Shown here piece after piece: positions 1 to 8,920 of a stretch of DNA of 10,024 bases; position 1 is the first letter of the stretch; each line of letters starts with the position of its first letter. The DNA comes from Deinococcus sp. (lineage in GTDB: Bacteria > Deinococcota > Deinococci > Deinococcales > Deinococcaceae): contig JAUNHF010000014.1 of assembly GCA_030524065.1 (NCBI GenBank), positions 6,665 to 16,688 on the forward strand, given 5' to 3'. The position numbers were made by a program, and so were the translations under genes. The notes under the pieces were generated by a model. The model searched no databases. It was given only the letters and a program-made list of their open reading frames with translations, and was not told the origin of the DNA.

Positions 1-1149
1 CAGCTGCTGGGCGCGGGCGGGGAACTGCTGGACGAAGGGCTGTGCCTGGTGTTCCGTGGCCCGCACTCCTACACCGGCGAGGACGTGGCCGAGTTCCAGA
101 CCCACGGCAGCCCCGCCGTGCTGGGCGAAGTGCTGACCCGCGCTCTGGAGCTGGGCGCCCGCCCGGCCCGGCCCGGTGAATTCACGCTGCGGGCGTATCT
201 GGCGGGCCGGCTGGACCTGGCCCAGGCCGAAGCGGTGCTGAACCTGGTGGAGTCCAGCACCGAAACCGCCCGCCGTCAGGCCACGCTGGGCCTGTCCGGG
301 GCGCTGGGCGAGCGGGTGGACGCCATCGCCCGCGACCTGACCCTCACGCTGTCCAGCATCGCGGCGCTGCTGGACTATCCCGAAGAGGGCGTGCCGGAAG
401 AGGAGCGCCAGGCCCCGCTGGCCCGCGCCGCCGCCGAGCTGGAAGCGCTGCTGGGCACCGCCCGCGCTGGCCGGGTGGCGAACCAGGGCGCCCGCATCGC
501 CCTGATTGGCCCGCCCAACGCCGGCAAATCCAGCCTGCTGAACGCGCTGCTGGGTTACGAGCGCTCCATCGTCACGCCGATTGCGGGCACCACCCGCGAC
601 TACTTGGAAGCGGGCCTGTCGCTGGCCGGGGTGCCGGTCACGCTGGTGGACACAGCCGGCCTGCGCGACACCGATGACGTGGTCGAAGCGGCGGGCGTGC
701 GGCAGGCCCACGCCCTGGCCGAAGGGGCGGACACCGTGCTGGTGCTGGCCGATGGCTCCGCGCCCTTTGCGCCGCCCCCGCTGACGCTGCCGGCGCAGGC
801 CCGGGCCATCTTTTTGCAGACCAAGGCCGACCTGCCCGCCGCCTGGCAGGACGCCGCCTACTTGCCCGTGAGCGCGGCGACGGGCGCGGGCCTCCCAGAA
901 TTGCGTGAACGGCTCCAGGCCGAGCTGCTGGGCGACGCTTCACGCGGCGAAGCCTGGCTGGGCAGCGAGCGTCAGGCCGACGCCGCCCGCCGGGCGCTGG
1001 AGCATGTGCTGCTGGCCCAATCGCTGCCCGACGACCTCGCCTCCATAGAGCTGGAAGAAGCGCTGCTGGCCCTGGCCGAGCTGACGGGCCGTGACGTGCA
1101 AGGCGACATTGTGGACGCAGTGTTCCGCAATTTCTGCGTGGGCAAATAG
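1..1149 (+). CDS. mnmE: tRNA uridine-5-carboxymethylaminomethyl modification GTPase MnmE (5' partial)
   Basis: MnmE works with MnmG to modify the wobble uridine (U34) of certain tRNAs in the cytoplasm. The reading frame is open from base 1, so the start lies left of the window; 382 codons are visible, and full-length relatives have about 450 residues, so some 60 to 70 are missing. Visible in order: the end of the N-terminal folate-binding domain (YTGED, then [10 protein letters not shown]), helical domain with [17 protein letters not shown], then the G domain: G1 GPPNAGKSS at about 508-534, G2 TTRD, G3 DTAG, a G4 box reading TKAD (820-831) instead of the usual NKxD, and G5 SAATGAG. It ends with FCVGK, matching the FC(I/V)GK tail whose Cys is essential in the family. 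The TAG stop is at 1147-1149. No convincing terminator follows; the next gene has its own promoter. The family call is certain. Confidence 0.97.
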   Translation, partial: QLLGAGGELLDEGLCLVFRGPHSYTGEDVAEFQTHGSPAVLGEVLTRALELGARPARPGEFTLRAYLAGRLDLAQAEAVLNLVESSTETARRQATLGLSGALGERVDAIARDLTLTLSSIAALLDYPEEGVPEEERQAPLARAAAELEALLGTARAGRVANQGARIALIGPPNAGKSSLLNALLGYERSIVTPIAGTTRDYLEAGLSLAGVPVTLVDTAGLRDTDDVVEAAGVRQAHALAEGADTVLVLADGSAPFAPPPLTLPAQARAIFLQTKADLPAAWQDAAYLPVSAATGAGLPELRERLQAELLGDASRGEAWLGSERQADAARRALEHVLLAQSLPDDLASIELEEALLALAELTGRDVQGDIVDAVFRNFCVGK

Positions 1150-1194
1150 CGCGTATGAGCGCCCGCCTTTCATCCCACCTGTAAGGGCGTAGGC

Positions 1195-1200
1195 TACAGT
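1195..1200 (+). promoter_or_regulatory. Leaderless-type -10 box of the secreted hydrolase gene
   Basis: TACAGT matches TAnnnT and ends 5 nt before the ATG at 1206. With the usual distance from -10 to transcription start, the mRNA would begin at or next to the ATG. There is no Shine-Dalgarno and no recognisable -35 hexamer. An overlapping TAGGCT at 1190-1195 is an alternative -10. Confidence 0.55.
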
Positions 1201-1205
1201 GAAAC

Positions 1206-2492
1206 ATGCCAAAAAACACATTTCCGCTGGCCCTGACGCTGGTCCTGTCGTCCTCGGTGGCCCTGGCGGGTGGGGGCACTCCTGCTCCAGCCTCCATGTC
1301 CGCAGGGGCACCGGCCAGCTCCGCCCTATCCATTCCGGCCTTGCCCTTGCACCGCGCTGCACCGGCGGGTGGAGTGACTGCGCCGCCGGCACCGCCCAGC
1401 GCGGCTGCGGCGCTGCAAACCGAGGACACTACCCTGACTCTGGGCGACTTTCAGAGTCCCGCGCAGTGGACCTACCCGGTTCAGGCAGGCCCCGAGCAGA
1501 CCAGCCGTGTGCCCGCCGCGCTGCTGATTCACGGCTCCAGCCCAGCCGATATGGACTTTACCTATGCCGGGCCGCAGGGTCAGGTTGTGTCCAGCATTTT
1601 TGGGGACATCTCGCAGGCGCTGGGGCAGGGCGGCATTGCCAGCCTGCGCTACAACAAGCGCTACGTGAGCGGCCCCGGTCAGGTGGACTACGCCCGCTTT
1701 TACGGTGAAGCGGACCTGAACACCTTCCTGGCCGATGCACAGACGGCGCTGGACGCCATGCGCCGCAACCCCCGGATAGACCCGGACCAGATTTATGTGT
1801 ATGGCTGGAGCGAAGGCAGCACCGTAGCCGCTGAGCTGGTGCGCCGCAACCCGGAGGTGGCGGGCCTGATCGTGCAGGGGCCGGTGGTGCTGGACTGGGG
1901 CGAGCTCTTTGAAGCTCAGCTGACCGATGTTCAGCTGCCTTACCTGCGTCAGGTGGCCCCCGGCGGCCTGAGTGCCGAGAATCTGGCGGCGGTGATGGCC
2001 GCTCCGGGCGCCGGGCTGGTGGCCCGCAATGCCGTGGGCTTTGCGCTGGACCCCAGCAGCTTTACGGGCGGTGCGCCCACACTCAGCCCTGCCCTGGACC
2101 GCGACGGAAATGGCGTGATTGAGCTGGACCGCGAGTACCTGCCCGGTGCGCGGCAGAGCTTGGACGCGCAGCTGAACTCGCCCGCAGGCTTTCTGAACAT
2201 CTACAGCCCGGCGCGGGCGCTGCCCAGTGTCACCGCTCAGGCTCTGCAGCTGAAGGTGCCGGTGCTGGTCTTGCAGGGCACCAACGACGCCAACACGCCC
2301 GCCGCGTATCTGCCGCGCCTGACCCGAGCGCTGGACGCCGCCGGAGTGGACCGCACGGTGCGCCTGTACCCCGGCCTGGGCCACAGCCTGGGGCCAGCCG
2401 CCAGCCTGGTGGCCGACGACTTTGCCCCCATCGCCCCGCAGCCGCTGGCTGACGTGGTGGAGTGGATCAGGCAGCAGGCCCACCTGAACTAG
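1206..2492 (+). CDS. Secreted alpha/beta hydrolase with EF-hand-like loop
   Basis: A 428-residue exported hydrolase; the substrate cannot be told. Residues 1-21 form a signal peptide: a Lys at 3, a hydrophobic core, and an ALA cleavage motif before Gly22. An Ala/Pro/Ser-rich linker follows to about residue 70. The alpha/beta-hydrolase core then shows an HGSS oxyanion-hole turn (near residue 110), the nucleophile elbow GWSEGS with Ser202, acid Asp361 in QGTNDANTP and His393 in LGHSLG, a complete catalytic triad in canonical order. In the cap region, residues 298-308 read DRDGNGVIELD, an EF-hand-like Ca-binding loop. The layout resembles S9/esterase-type hydrolases (acyl or peptide bonds), so esterase or peptidase are both possible. 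The ATG at 1206 is supported by the signal peptide immediately after it and by the -10 box just upstream. It is transcribed alone and converges on yigZ. Confidence 0.88.
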   Translation: MPKNTFPLALTLVLSSSVALAGGGTPAPASMSAGAPASSALSIPALPLHRAAPAGGVTAPPAPPSAAAALQTEDTTLTLGDFQSPAQWTYPVQAGPEQTSRVPAALLIHGSSPADMDFTYAGPQGQVVSSIFGDISQALGQGGIASLRYNKRYVSGPGQVDYARFYGEADLNTFLADAQTALDAMRRNPRIDPDQIYVYGWSEGSTVAAELVRRNPEVAGLIVQGPVVLDWGELFEAQLTDVQLPYLRQVAPGGLSAENLAAVMAAPGAGLVARNAVGFALDPSSFTGGAPTLSPALDRDGNGVIELDREYLPGARQSLDAQLNSPAGFLNIYSPARALPSVTAQALQLKVPVLVLQGTNDANTPAAYLPRLTRALDAAGVDRTVRLYPGLGHSLGPAASLVADDFAPIAPQPLADVVEWIRQQAHLN

Positions 2493-2576
2493 AGCATTTG
2501 ACATAAAAATGGCGTGCTTTTCGCTGTTCTTTGTCCAGACAGAGTGACTTTGAAAAGAGCACGGGCAAAGTGGCGC

Positions 2577-2601
2577 CCCCCCAGACGCCTTTCCTGGGGG
2601 G
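2577..2601. terminator. GC-rich hairpin between convergent genes, possible bidirectional terminator
   Basis: CCCCCCAG at 2577-2584 pairs perfectly with CTGGGGGG at 2594-2601, with a 9-nt loop. It sits between the stop of the hydrolase (2492, plus strand) and the stop of yigZ (2654, minus strand), the right place for a shared terminator. No T-tract follows on either strand, which keeps confidence low. The rest of 2493-2653 holds no gene I can support. Confidence 0.4.
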
Positions 2602-2653
2602 CCGCTGTCAACTGCTCCAGAGAGCGCCGGCGGGTGGGAGGGGAGCTGGCGCC

Positions 2654-3298
2654 TCAGCGCTCCTCTGCCTCATCTGCCAGGCCCAGCACTTCCAGCCGGC
2701 CTGCGCCCCGCGTGGCGTCTTCCAGCGCCTGAGTGAATCCCGCTTCGTCTTCTGGGTACACCTCTACTGGCACGGTCACGCCCTGTGGGGTGTACTCTTC
2801 TTCGCCCTTGACCACATCCCAGGTGTCCAGCAGGTGGTAAAGCGCCCCCTGCTCGGCAAAGCCCACGCTGACCCGCAGATGCAGACGTGGGCGCACTTGG
2901 GAGTGCTCGGCGGTCCTGAGCACTTCGGCCGCCGCGCCGCCGTAGGCCCGCACCAGCCCGCCGGTACCCAGCTTGACGCCGCCGTAATAGCGCACAACCA
3001 CGACCATCACATGCTGTAGCCCCTGCCCCTCAATCGCCCGCAGGATGGGCGCGCCCGCCGTGCCGCCCGGTTCGCCGTCGTCGCTGAAGCGGTACAGGTC
3101 ACCGATCCGGTAGGCCCAGCAATGATGGGTGGCGTCGGGGTATTTGGTGCGCAGCTCGGCCAGAAATGCCAGCCCCTCTTCGGGCGTGTCACTGCGGCGG
3201 GCGTAGGCCAGAAATTCGGAGTTCTCGACCACCTCGCCGTGGCGGTGTTGCTGGGCCAGGGTGGTAAAGGGGTTGGGGAGTTTCGCGTCCCCGGTCAC
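2654..3298 (-). CDS. yigZ: YigZ/IMPACT family protein (UPF0029)
   Basis: A 214-residue member of the YigZ/IMPACT family, close in length to E. coli YigZ (about 205). The eukaryotic relative IMPACT is a translational regulator acting on GCN1; the bacterial role is not well defined. The N-terminal domain is clear: HHCWAY, then the signature [15 protein letters not shown] starting at Ser72 (usual GEPSGTAG, here Gly for Ser), then [18 protein letters not shown] at residues 103-120. The last ~75 residues fit the small C-terminal ferredoxin-like domain. I chose the GTG at 3298-3296, which overlaps the TGA of the upstream Nudix gene as GTGA; this gives [11 protein letters not shown] as the N-terminus. 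An in-frame ATG further upstream (3337) would extend 39 bases into the Nudix gene and is less likely. Expression should be coupled to the Nudix gene by reinitiation. Confidence 0.92.
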   Translation of the reverse strand: MTGDAKLPNPFTTLAQQHRHGEVVENSEFLAYARRSDTPEEGLAFLAELRTKYPDATHHCWAYRIGDLYRFSDDGEPGGTAGAPILRAIEGQGLQHVMVVVVRYYGGVKLGTGGLVRAYGGAAAEVLRTAEHSQVRPRLHLRVSVGFAEQGALYHLLDTWDVVKGEEEYTPQGVTVPVEVYPEDEAGFTQALEDATRGAGRLEVLGLADEAEER

Positions 3299-3888
3299 AG
3301 CAGCCCCCGTTTCAGCAGTTCGGCGCGGGCCTGCCACAGCGTCAGGCAGCTGGGGCCGTCCTGAATCTCGCCGCGCTCCAGCCGGGCGTAGGCCTCAGGC
3401 AGCGGCAGGGTAAAACGCTCAATTGTTTCAGTGTCTTCGTGGGCCATCTCGCCCAGGCGGACCCCCAGCGCCAGCAGCGGATAAAAGATCACCCCGCTGA
3501 TGCTGGGCTGCGGATAAAAGCCCGGCAGGGCCACCCACTCGGCCGCCGCGCCGCCCACTTCCTCTTTCAGCTCACGCACAGCGGCGTCTACCGCGGTCTC
3601 GCCCGCCTCGATACCGCCGGCCACGATTTCGCTGATGGTGGCCCGCAGGGGGTAGCGGTACTGCCGAATCAGCACGGCCTCGCCCGCCTCTGTCACGGGC
3701 AGCACGAAGACGGCGCTGTGCCCGCGTGGGCGGTACTGGTACTCGGTCTGCACGCCGGGGCGCACCTGAACCCGGTCTTGCAGCACGCGCCGGGGCGGCC
3801 CGGCCAGCTCGGTGCTGCTGAGCGTCTGCCAGGGCTGGTGCTCGTCTTCGGCAAGCAGCGCCCAGCTGGGATGGGGTTGAAATGGCAT
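3295..3888 (-). CDS. Nudix hydrolase, ADP-ribose pyrophosphatase type
   Basis: A 197-residue Nudix hydrolase, expected to cleave a nucleoside diphosphate linked to another moiety using Mg or Mn. The Nudix box is intact at residues 91-113: Gly91, five residues, Glu97, seven residues, then RELKEEVGG with Arg105, Glu106, Glu109 and Glu110 as metal-binding or catalytic positions. The N-terminal beta domain with the QYRYPL turn before the box, and the Pro-rich stretch [11 protein letters not shown] after it, resemble the ADP-ribose pyrophosphatase subfamily, so ADP-ribose hydrolysis is the best guess; other NDP-sugars cannot be excluded. The ATG at 3888 lacks a Shine-Dalgarno but has a TAGCCT box 6 nt upstream. 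It is the first gene of a two-gene operon: its TGA overlaps the GTG start of yigZ. Nudix proteins are numerous in Deinococcus, where they sanitise nucleotide pools. Confidence 0.92.
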   Translation of the reverse strand: MPFQPHPSWALLAEDEHQPWQTLSSTELAGPPRRVLQDRVQVRPGVQTEYQYRPRGHSAVFVLPVTEAGEAVLIRQYRYPLRATISEIVAGGIEAGETAVDAAVRELKEEVGGAAAEWVALPGFYPQPSISGVIFYPLLALGVRLGEMAHEDTETIERFTLPLPEAYARLERGEIQDGPSCLTLWQARAELLKRGLL

Positions 3889-3894
3889 GGCGTC

Positions 3895-3900
3895 AGGCTA
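3895..3900 (-). promoter_or_regulatory. Leaderless-type -10 box of the Nudix-yigZ operon
   Basis: On the minus strand TAGCCT (TAnnnT) lies 6 nt before the ATG at 3888. No Shine-Dalgarno and no clear -35 hexamer are present. The mRNA would begin at or beside the start codon. Confidence 0.45.
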
Positions 3901-3947
3901 GCAGCTTGGGATTTTGGCCGCAGCGGACCGCGCAGGAGCATGGAAGG

Positions 3948-3992
3948 GCAAAAGAGCAGGGGGCCTCACATGCTATCCCCCTGCCCTTTTGC
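3948..3992 (-). terminator. Probable intrinsic terminator of ilvE
   Basis: A 16-bp inverted repeat: arm 3948-3963 (GCAAAAGAGCAGGGGG) pairs with 3977-3992 (CCCCCTGCCCTTTTGC), with one mismatch, across a 13-nt loop. Read on the minus strand the mismatch becomes a G-U pair and the descending arm carries TTTTGC after a G/C-rich stem. It lies about 50 nt after the ilvE stop (4042) and before the Nudix promoter, so it should end ilvE transcription. The T-run lies within the stem rather than free after it, so termination efficiency is uncertain. Confidence 0.7.
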
Positions 3993-4041
3993 ACGTTGCT
4001 TCTCGCCCGGTGTTTCTCTGCCGGGTGCTGGTCGAAGACCC

Positions 4042-5184
4042 TTACAGGACCCGGTACATCCAGCCGTGCCGGTCTTCTGCGCGGCCGTATTGGATGCCGG
4101 TCAGGGTGCCGTACACCTCTGCGGTCACGGCCCCCTGCCTGAGCTCTACCTCGCCGCCTTCAAAGCCCAGCCGCCCGATGGGCGTGACCACGGCGGCCGT
4201 GCCGCAGGCGAACATTTCGGCCACGGCGCCGCTGCGGATGTCCTCGACCAGCCCGTCAAAGCTGATGGCGGTTTCTTCCACCTGCCGGCCCGCGTCCCGC
4301 AGCAGTTGGATAATGCTGGAGCGGGTGCCGCCTTCCAGAATGGTGCCGGTCAACCGGGGCGTCTGTACAGTGCCGTCGGTGCGCACCACGAACACGTTCA
4401 TGCCGCCCAGTTCTTCCAGATTTGCGCCCTGCACGCTATCCAGGTAACACACCTGCTCGTAACCCTGGGCCTGCGCTTCGCGCTGGGGCAGCAGCGACGC
4501 GGCGTAGTTGCCGCCAGTTTTGGCCGCGCCGATGCCGCCGGGGCCGGCGCGGTGGTACTGCCGGGTCACCCAGATGCTGACCGGGGCAAAACCGTTCTTG
4601 AAGTACGGGCCGCTGGGGCTGGCAATGCACAGGTAGCGGGCCGAGGCGCTGGGTTTCACGCCCAGGCCGGCGCCGTCCCCAAAGATGAAGGGCCGCAGGT
4701 ACAGGCTGCCGCCTTCCACATGGGGCACATACTCGTGGTCGGTGCGGATCAGGTCCACCAGGCTGGAGATAAAGTCCTCGGCGGGCAGCTCGGGCAGGGC
4801 CATGCGCCGGCACGACGCCGCCAGCCGCGCCGCGTTGAACATGGGCCGAAACAGCCAGATAGAGCCGTCCGCATGCCGGTACGCCTTGAGGCCTTCAAAC
4901 ACTTCCTGGGCGTAGTGCAGCACGTTGGCGCTGGGATCCAGTGGAATGGGGCCGTACGGCAGCAGCTTCATTTCGCTCCAGCCGCTCTCGGCGGTCCAGC
5001 GGGCCGAAGCCATGTGGTCGCTGAAATCGGCCCCGAAGCGCAGGTTCTGCATGATCTGGTCACGGTCCTGGGCGCTGCGCGGGCTGGAAGTGGCGTCGGC
5101 AGCGTAGCGGCCCTGCACGGTTTCGGCGGTGGGCGCGGGGCGGGTGGCTGCGTCTTCAAGGGTGGTGGGACGGGGTGCAGTCAT
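4042..5184 (-). CDS. ilvE: Branched-chain amino acid aminotransferase
   Basis: A 380-residue cytosolic PLP enzyme (fold type IV) that transfers amino groups between Leu/Ile/Val and 2-oxoglutarate, the last step of branched-chain amino acid synthesis. Visible: QEVFEGLKAYR near residue 95, the GAAKTGGNYAAS segment with Lys222 as the Schiff-base lysine, YLDSVQGANLEELGGMNVF, the GTILEGGTRSSI phosphate-binding loop, and ACGTAAVVTPIG near the C-terminus. Sequence style matches the longer BCAT group (yeast/mammal-like) rather than the short E. coli IlvE. About the first 43 residues are Ala/Thr/Pro-rich and precede the conserved MQNLRFGADFSDHM. The distal ATG at 5184 is nevertheless favoured, because GGAGG lies 6 nt upstream. 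The stop is TAA (4044-4042). It stands alone between two other minus-strand genes with its own ribosome binding site and terminator hairpin. Confidence 0.96.
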   Translation of the reverse strand: MTAPRPTTLEDAATRPAPTAETVQGRYAADATSSPRSAQDRDQIMQNLRFGADFSDHMASARWTAESGWSEMKLLPYGPIPLDPSANVLHYAQEVFEGLKAYRHADGSIWLFRPMFNAARLAASCRRMALPELPAEDFISSLVDLIRTDHEYVPHVEGGSLYLRPFIFGDGAGLGVKPSASARYLCIASPSGPYFKNGFAPVSIWVTRQYHRAGPGGIGAAKTGGNYAASLLPQREAQAQGYEQVCYLDSVQGANLEELGGMNVFVVRTDGTVQTPRLTGTILEGGTRSSIIQLLRDAGRQVEETAISFDGLVEDIRSGAVAEMFACGTAAVVTPIGRLGFEGGEVELRQGAVTAEVYGTLTGIQYGRAEDRHGWMYRVL

Positions 5185-5190
5185 AGGGTT

Positions 5191-5195
5191 CCTCC
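5191..5195 (-). promoter_or_regulatory. Strong ribosome binding site of ilvE
   Basis: GGAGG on the minus strand, 6 nt before the ATG at 5184. It decides the start in favour of the long N-terminus and contrasts with five neighbouring genes that have no Shine-Dalgarno. Confidence 0.85.
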
Positions 5196-5222
5196 GGGGT
5201 GAACTTGGTTTGGGGTGCTGCC

Positions 5223-5228
5223 AGTCTA
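5223..5228 (-). promoter_or_regulatory. Candidate -10 box of ilvE
   Basis: TAGACT on the minus strand, preceded by CTT. It would give a leader of about 30 nt containing the GGAGG site. No -35 hexamer is recognisable at 16 to 18 nt, so this is tentative. No leader peptide or riboswitch-like fold was seen in 5185-5316. Confidence 0.3.
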
Positions 5229-5316
5229 AAGGACGCGGCGCAGCAGACGGCAGGGGAAGGCGCGCAAGTGCTTTGGCGCGGCCCTGCTGTGTGCCCGCTC
5301 CCCTTCTATTCCCCGT

Positions 5317-6594
5317 TCAGAGCGCCTGTTCGATATCGGCTTGCAGGTCGGCCAGGTCTTCCAGGCCCACCGTCATGCGGATGGTCTGTGGCCCCACCCC
5401 GGCGGCGCGGCGGCTGGCTTCGGGCACCCGGCCATGCGTGGTGGTCCAGGGATGCACGACCAACGTGCGGGTGTCACCCAGATTGGGCGCGATGCGCAGC
5501 AGGTGCAGCTGGCTCAGGAAGCGTGAAGGGTCCGGCACGTCAAAGGTCAGGATGGCACCCTTGCCGCGTGGCAAGTAGCGCTGCGCCCGCTCATGGCTGG
5601 GATGCCCTGGCAGCCCGCAGTAACTGACAGTGCTGACCCGCTCATGGCCGCTCAGCCACTCGGCCAGGGCCTGCGCCGTAGCGCACTCGCGGTCCAGGCG
5701 CACGCCTACCGTCTCCAGGCCCTGACCCAGCAAGAAGGCCGAGTGGGGCGCCAGGGTCATACCCAGCTGTGAGGCGCCCAGCCAGCGCTGCCGCTGCGCC
5801 AGGGCCCCGGCTCCGTGCAGATTCAGCAGGCTGCGCTCCGCTCCTTCGGTAAAGATGGGGTTGCGGCTCAGATCGGCGCTGCCGCCCACGCTCACACTGC
5901 CGCCCATCGCGTTGCCATGCCCGCCGGCCCACTTGGTCAGGCTCTGCACGCTCATGTCGGCGCCGTGTTCCAGCGGGCGCACCAAGTAGCCGGCGCCGCC
6001 CACCGTGTTGTCAATCGCCAGCAGGGCCCCTGCTGCGTGGGCCACCTCGGCCAGGGCGGCCACGTCGGCCACGTCACCACTGGGGTTAGAAATCATTTCC
6101 GCCCACAGCACGCGGGTGTTCGGACGCAGGGCGGCGCGCATCGCTTCCGGGGTGCCGTCCGTAAAGGTTGTTTCGATGCCCATCAGCGGCAGTACATTTT
6201 GCAGCAGCCCCGCCGAACCGCCAAACAAAGTAGCGGCCGAAACGATGTGGTCTCCGGCGCGGCACACGCTCATCAGGGCGGCGAAGGTGGCGGCCTGTCC
6301 GCTCGCCAGCGCCAGCGTGTGCGCCGCACCTTCCAGGCTGCTGAGACGTTCTTCCAGCATGGCTACGGTGGGGTTCTGTATCCGGGCGTAGCTGAGGCCG
6401 CCGCCCTGAGCAAACTCGCCCTGCGCCTCTTCCAGGGTGCCGAACTGAAAGGCGGCCGCCGTGTGGACTGGTAGGCCGATGCTCTGGCCCAGGCCGCGCG
6501 GAATGGCGCTCTGGACGGCGCGGGTGGTGTAGCCCCAGGTGGACTCGGGAGTTGCGGGTGCCGTGGGTGCGGGCTGGTCGTGGTGGTTCCCCAT
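5317..6594 (-). CDS. metY: O-acetylhomoserine sulfhydrylase-type PLP enzyme
   Basis: A 425-residue member of the Cys/Met-metabolism PLP family (fold type I). MetY enzymes join O-acetylhomoserine and sulfide to make homocysteine, the direct-sulfhydrylation route to methionine. Visible: YARIQNPT (cofactor phosphate contact from the neighbouring subunit), ASGQAA, IDNTVGGAGYLVRP with the PLP-ring Asp, SLTKWAGGHGN with Lys221 as Schiff-base lysine, and LVVHPWTTTHG plus RMTVGLEDL at the C-terminus. The GGHG after the lysine, the YLPRGKGAILTF segment and the length favour MetY over cystathionine gamma-synthase (about 380-400 residues). The HPWTTTHGRV and VGLED stretches also recall MetZ, so the acyl donor (acetyl or succinyl) is not settled. 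I start at the ATG at 6594, 6 nt after a TACAGT box, instead of the ATG at 6612, which lies upstream of that box. Confidence 0.9.
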   Translation of the reverse strand: MGNHHDQPAPTAPATPESTWGYTTRAVQSAIPRGLGQSIGLPVHTAAAFQFGTLEEAQGEFAQGGGLSYARIQNPTVAMLEERLSSLEGAAHTLALASGQAATFAALMSVCRAGDHIVSAATLFGGSAGLLQNVLPLMGIETTFTDGTPEAMRAALRPNTRVLWAEMISNPSGDVADVAALAEVAHAAGALLAIDNTVGGAGYLVRPLEHGADMSVQSLTKWAGGHGNAMGGSVSVGGSADLSRNPIFTEGAERSLLNLHGAGALAQRQRWLGASQLGMTLAPHSAFLLGQGLETVGVRLDRECATAQALAEWLSGHERVSTVSYCGLPGHPSHERAQRYLPRGKGAILTFDVPDPSRFLSQLHLLRIAPNLGDTRTLVVHPWTTTHGRVPEASRRAAGVGPQTIRMTVGLEDLADLQADIEQAL

Positions 6595-6600
6595 CGGCCC

Positions 6601-6606
6601 ACTGTA
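6601..6606 (-). promoter_or_regulatory. Leaderless-type -10 box of metY
   Basis: TACAGT on the minus strand, 6 nt before the ATG at 6594; the same hexamer serves the hydrolase gene at 1195. It lies inside the reading frame if the ATG at 6612 is used, an argument for the shorter protein. No S-box or other methionine riboswitch fits between it and the ftsH terminator. Confidence 0.55.
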
Positions 6607-6645
6607 GATCATTCGGCATACCCCCTGCCGGGCCGCGTCACAGCA

Positions 6646-6677
6646 GAGAAAAACCCGTACCTTGCGGGGTACGGGTT
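6646..6677 (-). terminator. Intrinsic terminator of ftsH
   Basis: A perfect 10-bp stem, AACCCGTACC at 6652-6661 pairing with GGTACGGGTT at 6668-6677, with a 6-nt loop. On the minus strand the stem runs into TTTTTCTC, a proper T-tract. It lies about 50 nt after the ftsH stop at 6730 and before the metY promoter. This is the clearest terminator of the window and separates ftsH from metY. Confidence 0.92.
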
Positions 6678-6729
6678 CTGGGTTGGCCGGGCTCCTGACC
6701 GGGCCTGAAGCGTCTAGGGCTTCCTGGGC

Positions 6730-8634
<1,905 letters not shown>

Positions 8635-8640
8635 GAAGAA

Positions 8641-8645
8641 CCTCT
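8641..8645 (-). promoter_or_regulatory. Ribosome binding site deciding the ftsH TTG start
   Basis: AGAGG on the minus strand, 6 nt before TTG at 8634. There is no nearby ATG or GTG that would keep the first transmembrane helix intact, so TTG is the best start. Confidence 0.65.
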
Positions 8646-8920
8646 AGGGGGGAGAGAAACGACCGTGCACGAAATTCTGCGGTGCCGGGCCGCCCTAGCA
8701 GCGGCCCAGCGGCGAAGGGCAGACGGCCCAGTCAGTTTTGTCAGTTTACCAACCCCCTGTTAAGAGATAGGGGCAAAAGACACCCCGGCAGCGGCGGATG
8801 GTCTGTCGGTTTTCTTAAGCTGCGCTGCGCCCGGTGGCCTGGCCCTTGGTGTCCCCCCGCTCTGGCTCCGGTGGAGGCTGTGTCTTCAGTGGGCGTGGGA
8901 GCTGCGGTCCCCTAGAGGTC
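8646..8920. other. Gene-free ftsH upstream region
   Basis: No coding sequence is supported here on either strand. It must hold the ftsH promoter and the 3' end of the small membrane-protein gene. Notable contents: the 9-nt-spaced repeat GTCAGTTT at 8731-8738 and 8740-8747, a TAAACT box on the minus strand at 8748-8743, a TTAACA at 8763-8758 that could act as -35 for AAAACT at 8739-8734, and a weak CCCCT/AGGGG hairpin at 8754-8773. A TTATGT/ACATAA-type radiation-response palindrome was looked for and not seen. Confidence 0.5.
8731..8747 (-). repeat. Tandem 8-bp direct repeat upstream of ftsH
   Basis: AAACTGAC occurs twice on the minus strand with a 9-nt period (GTCAGTTT at 8731-8738 and 8740-8747 on the plus strand). 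It overlaps the best promoter candidates, about 100 nt upstream of the TTG, and stands out as AT-rich in a GC-rich surrounding. It may be a regulator site or part of the promoter. Confidence 0.5.

Noticed and set aside
1156..1190. CGCCC...GGGCG inverted repeat after mnmE as terminator
   Set aside because: Five pairs with a long loop and no T-tract.
638..1429. 263-codon minus-strand open frame across mnmE and the hydrolase start
   Set aside because: Arg/Ala/Pro-rich translation without domains, opposite the mnmE G domain; a GC artefact.
2498..2503. Perfect TTGACA -35 hexamer after the hydrolase stop
   Set aside because: No -10 box at 16-18 nt and no plus-strand gene follows; only the yigZ 3' end lies downstream.
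1326..2504. 392-codon minus-strand open frame opposite the hydrolase
   Set aside because: The plus strand has a signal peptide and full catalytic triad; the antisense translation shows nothing recognisable.
3439..5202. 587-codon plus-strand open frame across the Nudix gene and ilvE
   Set aside because: It is antisense to two clear genes, has no family motif and arises from the high GC bias.
5254..5283. GGCGCGC...GCGCGGCC hairpin after metY as terminator
   Set aside because: Only five uninterrupted base pairs plus a bulge and no T-tract on the minus strand, so metY termination remains unassigned.
8754..8773. CCCCT/AGGGG hairpin as terminator of the membrane-protein gene
   Set aside because: Five pairs, about 150 nt from the stop, followed by GTTGGT rather than a T-run.
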